The position numbers and the translations under genes were made by a program. Below the pieces are notes generated by a model that was not told where the DNA came from, did no database searches, and saw nothing but the letters and a program-made list of their open reading frames with translations. Source: Plectosphaerella cucumerina (taxonomy: Eukaryota > Ascomycota > Sordariomycetes > Glomerellales > Plectosphaerellaceae). Taken from it: a stretch of DNA of 64,000 nucleotides. The number at the start of each line of letters is the position of its first letter. Position 1 is the stretch's first letter. Of this stretch, positions 62,485-64,000 are shown in pieces. The stretch is from positions 6,138,001 to 6,202,000 of the forward strand of contig JAGPXD010000003.1 in NCBI GenBank assembly GCA_020746995.1, written 5' to 3'.

Positions 62485-64000
62485 ATGAATGACTTAGCCC
62501 TAGAAGTCGTTGATAAGTTTGAGACACTGCTCTTTGAAGACTACAAGGAGTACTTCAGAGGGACAGTGCGCGTTAAATTTGAACACCTTCGTTTCGAACT
62601 AGAGCCTCGAAGTACAGCCACCATTTCAGAGAAACACAGCTGCCGTCAGCCAAATGAAGATGTCAAGAAGATCCTACTACAACGTTTCAAAAAACAAAGA
62701 ATTCTTCGATTCGCACCTATCAACCACACTTCCTGCCATAATCAGCCCGCAGCTTCTCGCCGAGGCCATTAACAAATCCCCGGCACTACGCCGGGGTGGT
62801 GACCTTCTGAGCAATACTTCTATTCCAGAACTTATACTGCCACCTGATGCTACCGTCATTTGTCTACAAGGCATTCATCTAGTCGCTGCCGCAAAAGAAC
62901 TATTACCGAAAACCAGCTGGTGGTGGGTTCTTGACTTGTTTGAGGAAGGTGTGTTTTTCCGTACAAGACTGTCGTTTCCCATTTCTGCGATGCTGATTGT
63001 GCTTCAAGGGCTCAGCCGGCGGCTACAATCGGCGCTAGCTGAAGAGTATTCCAAAAACTTTAACTTTTCTGATGGCGAAATCTACCTCAAGTACGCCGCC
63101 TACCTTCGTAGTTCTCACGTTGAGCTGGAGTCCATGTTTGCACAAAAGCGGCTGTTGGCACGACTACATCCAAATAAGAGGAAGGCATTGAGGCGTATAA
63201 GAAGCTCGAGCCATTTGGGGCCCTTCCTCGATCAGCTATGAACAATCCCTGGCCTTTGGCATGGGTTTCGGATCGACCAGAAATGTCTTGCAACCAAGAG
63301 CTTCGAGGTATGATGACACTCTGGGTTTCCGAATTCAGGTGCTGAGAATACCAGGAAATGCGCCATTACATTCATCACATCGACCGCACTTGGCGGGGAT
63401 ATGTCAATGGAAGAAGCGAACTTCTGTGGACGATCAGCAGGCAGACTGTAGACGCCATGGAGCTACATGTCCCTGCATGGTCACTTTTCGACAGAACTGC
63501 CCTACAAAAACGTTTCCAAACGAGGGATTTATTCCCTGAACTTGTTGATTGGATCGAACGACAAGAGTTCTGGTCCAACATTGTGAAAACTCCGACTCTT
63601 ATACCATCATTTCACACGTTTTTCGAGGACATGAAATTTCTGCGCAACCCCGACATGGTGATGAAGCGGCTGATTCCTCCATCGGCAAAGTCAATTCGCA
63701 CTGGAATGAGCCAAATCTTCCAGCAAGGTGCCCCGAACCGAGGTGTTTGCTGGATTCAAACCTCGGAATCAACCTTTGTCGAGATACCTGGCTCAACAGA
63801 TGACCAATTCGAGTTTGGATACAGGCAGATTTGGCTGTACGCTTGGAGGCATCGGCCTGAAGAAGGAAGAAAATGACGACCTACTCCCGAATAAGACTTC
63901 TAACCCAATGAGATGGCATGGCATCGCCGTACTGGCCAAAAAACTTGGTTTTCACTCGCCACGGATACTACGGTTCGCCTCTTCTGTTGTTCATTTAGAG
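62485..64000 (+). pseudogene. DUF3723 protein gene, broken, runs off the right edge
   Basis: Motifs of the mould DUF3723 family appear in order. They are YFRGTVRVKFEHLRFEL, LPAIISPQLLAEAINKSP, TVICLQGIHLVAAAKELLP (the CLxGxH motif), TSWWWVLDLFEEGVFFRTRL, EEYSKNFNFSDGEIYLKYAA, IPGLWHGFRI, EMRHYIHHIDRTWRGYVNG, TPTLIPSFHTFFEDMKFLRN, FGYRQIWLYAWRHRPEE and WHGIAVLAKKLGFHSPRILR. The reading is broken by a frame change near 62730-62745, a TGA at 63239-63241 just before IPGLW, and another frame change near 63855. An intron at about 63328-63376 (GTATGA..CAG) fits. DUF3723 genes are frequent in Starship elements. Confidence 0.82.

Noticed and set aside
18840..64000. Calling the whole region a Starship
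   Set aside because: No DUF3435 captain, no terminal repeats or target-site duplication are visible here. Only the accessory gene classes support the idea, so it is reported as a hypothesis.

Overview
This window reads as nuclear DNA of a filamentous ascomycete (Pezizomycotina, probably a sordariomycete-type mould; this is inference from gene families, not from a marker gene). The evidence is short 45-90 bp introns with GT..AG ends, protein families that are typical of moulds (OTT_1508-like deaminases, a LaeA-like methyltransferase, GH18 and GH128 glycosidases, DUF1996, a Kelch membrane protein, DUF3723) and GC-rich coding sequence. No rRNA, tRNA or CRISPR was seen. Exon coordinates were worked out by hand from splice signals and reading-frame continuity, so small boundary errors are possible. 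Family names come from recognised motifs, not database searches.

Left part (1-16 kb): a decayed or fragmentary membrane-type gene at the left edge, a C2H2 zinc-finger gene with an in-frame stop (1.7-2.6 kb), an OTT_1508-like deaminase (4.1-5.7 kb), an eight-exon short-chain dehydrogenase with a 6-nt exon (6.4-7.9 kb), a LaeA-like methyltransferase (8.8-9.8 kb), a frameshifted membrane protein (10.2-10.8 kb), a secreted double-psi beta-barrel protein (11.1-11.6 kb), a C2H2 pseudogene (12.1-12.7 kb), a tiny Cys-rich ORF (13.7 kb), an NB-ARC/NLR fragment (13.8-14.2 kb) and an intact GH18 chitinase (14.3-15.7 kb).

Middle part (16-32 kb): a second OTT_1508-like deaminase (16.3-18.0 kb) followed on the same strand by a large RING-like/patatin phospholipase (18.8-22.4 kb), a MITE, a coiled-coil protein, a GH128 glucanase, an APH-type kinase-fold protein, a small charged protein and a PCL-type cyclin. 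At 30.5-31.8 kb lies a decayed GH18 fragment next to a decayed patatin fragment, in the same relative order and orientation as the intact GH18 and patatin genes.

Right part (32-64 kb): mostly ordinary and cell-surface genes, including a coiled-coil protein head to head with a DUF1996 secreted protein, a Ser-rich secreted protein, a GPI-type glycoprotein with TTVVVQP repeats, a Kelch membrane protein, two F-box or F-box-like proteins, a small membrane protein built by internal duplication and several hypothetical proteins. The last 7 kb contain a second MITE with related ends, an 18-bp minisatellite, a pseudokinase and a broken DUF3723 gene that runs off the right edge.

Taken together, patatin-like (plp), NLR and DUF3723 genes are three of the accessory classes known from giant fungal Starship transposons. 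Here they occur as intact and decayed copies among MITEs and pseudogenes. No DUF3435 captain recombinase was found in the window, so a Starship or Starship remnant is a hypothesis, not a demonstrated element.
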